Shown here one piece after another: positions 62,282 to 64,000 of a stretch of DNA of 64,000 bases. The notes below the pieces were generated by a model, which worked only from the letters and a program-made list of their open reading frames with translations, made no database searches and was not told where the DNA came from. How positions within the stretch are numbered: the first letter of the stretch is position 1; every line of letters begins with the position of its first letter. Position numbers and translations under genes: made by a program. Origin of the DNA: Erythrocercus mccallii (Eukaryota > Chordata > Aves > Passeriformes > Dicruridae); the NCBI GenBank assembly GCA_013397435.1, contig VZRG01002057.1:1-64000 (forward strand), given 5' to 3'.

Positions 62282-62282
62282 N
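62282..62282. other. Single N: assembly gap or contig join
   Basis: The only ambiguous base in the window, exactly between the LTR-like fragment and the start of repeat copy 2, so it marks a join between assembled pieces. Confidence 0.9.
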
Positions 62283-62545
62283 AAGTCCTTGGTGCCACAA
62301 AGAGACACAGGAGAATCTCATATTACTGACTAACTATATAGTAAGTAAGCACGCAAAATTCAAAGTTCCTAAAGTTAACACATGGCATAAAACCACAACT
62401 TCAGCACATGACAAACGAGAATGGTAACACCTCAGAAAAGAAAGCACTTCAGAAAAGAAACTCTGGAATCATGATGAAAAGTTCAGTGAAAAGACCAACA
62501 TGATGTTCAAGACTGGTCAAAAAGTAAAACAGAAAGATAGGAGTT
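62283..62545. repeat. 263-bp exact direct repeat, copy 2 (empty-site side)
   Basis: Starts immediately after the N and repeats 61930-62192 exactly. Copy 2 passes uninterrupted through the point where copy 1 enters the LTR-like sequence (GGAGTT|CTTAGG here, GGAGTT|TGTCTAGG in copy 1). It reads as the empty, pre-insertion allele. Confidence 0.93.
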
Positions 62546-64000
62546 CTTAGGAAAAGAAGAGGCAGCAAATAATATATATATATTTTATATATATGTACCA
62601 CTATTTAGCTGATGAAATGCCTGTTAAATGCTGTTCCAGCCTCAAAATGAATACAATAGAACTTGGAAAGTCTTAAAGAAGGTGACATGAATTGTGAGAG
62701 GGGGTTGGGAGAAAAACTAAATAAAACTTGAAAAAGAGACAGGTGAATGGGAAAAAAAGTGTTAATTGTCATGAGAGCTATGGAGAAGATAATGAGGGAC
62801 CAATTTCCATTTTTTCCTTAGAAATAAGAAGAGGGAAACCAAGACATTGCAAGGCAGTATTTTAGATGTACAAAACACTGTAATTTTCTGTATTTTTAAT
62901 AGTGGAACTCACTCGCTTGTAAGAGGAATGAACCATGGAAAAAGGTATGGAAAGATTCTCATAGGCTTTCCCTAAGTATCCACTGTGATCAATACTGAAA
63001 ACATGGTAAAGGGCTGAAAAAGAAATTGTTTTATTTTCGGCTTTGTTAGTGATATTTCAAAGCACAAACACAGTGTGTAGGCATAAAGAGATCACAGGTC
63101 CTAAGCTATTAAAAAGAATAGAGTGAGGTACTTGTGGCTCTCCCTTTGCTTCCTGGAGTAACTGGATCACAAATTAGCTCACAAATAGATGCCTGTCTTG
63201 CTGAAATAAAAGAAGCAGCTGACAGGATCAGAACATTTGTACAACAAATGATGAGAAACAGTATTTCTTTCCCATGTTGTTTCCAATGTCTTGTCAAAAC
63301 CTAAAAAGTAATAATTACAGGGTCACTTCTGATGGCCTTGCTCATGTTTTACTTCACTGGTTATAGCTGACCAGGAACTGAAAGGGGGTGCAATACTAAG
63401 GATGACAGCCCACTAAGGGGGGAAAAGATCTTAAAATTAACTAAATGAGAGAGAATGCATGTGCAAGGGGTGCCTGGCAGCAGGGCATCATGGAGCAAAA
63501 GCACTCAGTGTGAGAATGAATGCTCTCTTTAGAAATCTGTAGGGAAACATCCTGCTTTCCTCCAGGTTCACAGCTGCATTGCATTGCTGATGACATGAAC
63601 AGCTGATTTCCTTGGGCATTGCTACTTTTGGAAATATTAGAGCACTATTGCAGTGCACTGCATTTGTACTTTCTCTGCCATTGGATGTACTGTTTTCTCT
63701 TTTACTGCCAGAAGTTCACAGTTCTTATTTTATTCTCATTCTGAGCACAACAGCTGAGTTGCTAATGTGTGGAAAAACATTGCCCAGAATTAATATGATT
63801 GCATTCATATCATCCCCTACCATCTTCTTGTCAGCCCTTATAAGCTTAAGTTATACTCATTTGGACTGACCTTTTCTCTAATTGGACAGGAGAGCACAGA
63901 AGAATACCTAGGTGCTAGGATAAAGCCTTACTATGGTAAGGAGGGAAAAAAGGGTTAGTATTCTATAAGAAGTGTCATTTCTTGTAGGACACATATAGCA
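62546..64000. other. No recognisable gene
   Basis: AT-rich DNA with a short TA-rich run at 62571-62594. The 85-codon ORF at 63612-63869 is not recognised. Confidence 0.45.

Noticed and set aside
61930..62545. True tandem duplication as explanation for the 263-bp repeat
   Set aside because: Exact identity, an N at the junction, and an insertion present in one copy and absent from the other fit an allelic join better. Long reads would decide.

Overview
The window looks like non-coding, AT-rich nuclear DNA from a bird, most likely a songbird. The evidence is the repeat content. At least eleven fragments of CR1 LINEs, the dominant avian LINE family, are recognisable, several ending in the CR1-type 3' octamer tail. 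There are also six solo LTRs of endogenous retroviruses of types I associate with passerine genomes. I see no mammalian SINEs, no bacterial-style genes and no CRISPR or operon-like structure. I found no secure protein-coding gene and no convincing tRNA, rRNA or snRNA gene. The window is therefore probably a large intron or an intergenic desert. These family names come from memory of consensus features, not from a database search.

Layout. 1-770: GC-richer unidentified segment with a TATA-like box and two AATAAA signals. 1694-2272 (+) and 3408-4061 (-): two solo LTRs with 6-bp target-site duplications (class II/ERVK size), each with three ATTGG (inverted CCAAT) boxes upstream of a TATA-like box. 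5166-6408 and 10075-11357: two 1.2-1.3 kb CR1 3' ends with decayed reverse transcriptase. 11.4-24.1 kb: mostly unannotated DNA with a TTTC microsatellite, a CR1 scrap and one candidate secretory-signal exon near 21.0 kb. 24162-25225: a 1,064-bp solo LTR with a perfect 5-bp duplication. 25.2-43.0 kb: unannotated DNA with two CR1 scraps, and near 38.2-38.7 kb a minus-strand stretch that reads like a decayed coding sequence. 43022-43772: another solo LTR. 46.1-48.2 kb: three CR1 scraps in alternating orientation. 49612-50231 and 50523-51086: two minus-strand solo LTRs of different families 291 bp apart. 52.8-58.5 kb: three more CR1 ends.

The most informative feature is at 61930-62545. A 263-bp sequence occurs twice with no differences, the copies separated by 90 bases that include a single N. 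Copy one runs into an LTR-like sequence starting TG. Copy two, which begins immediately after the N, runs straight through the same point into unique DNA. This is the expected signature of an assembly join between an LTR-occupied allele and an empty allele. It suggests a young, heterozygous insertion plus a false duplication in the assembly, rather than a genuine tandem duplication.

The visible sequences do not form a pathway. The main themes are transposon accumulation and decay, reduction of retroviruses to solo LTRs by LTR-LTR recombination, and leftover LTR promoter and poly(A) elements that might influence nearby transcription.
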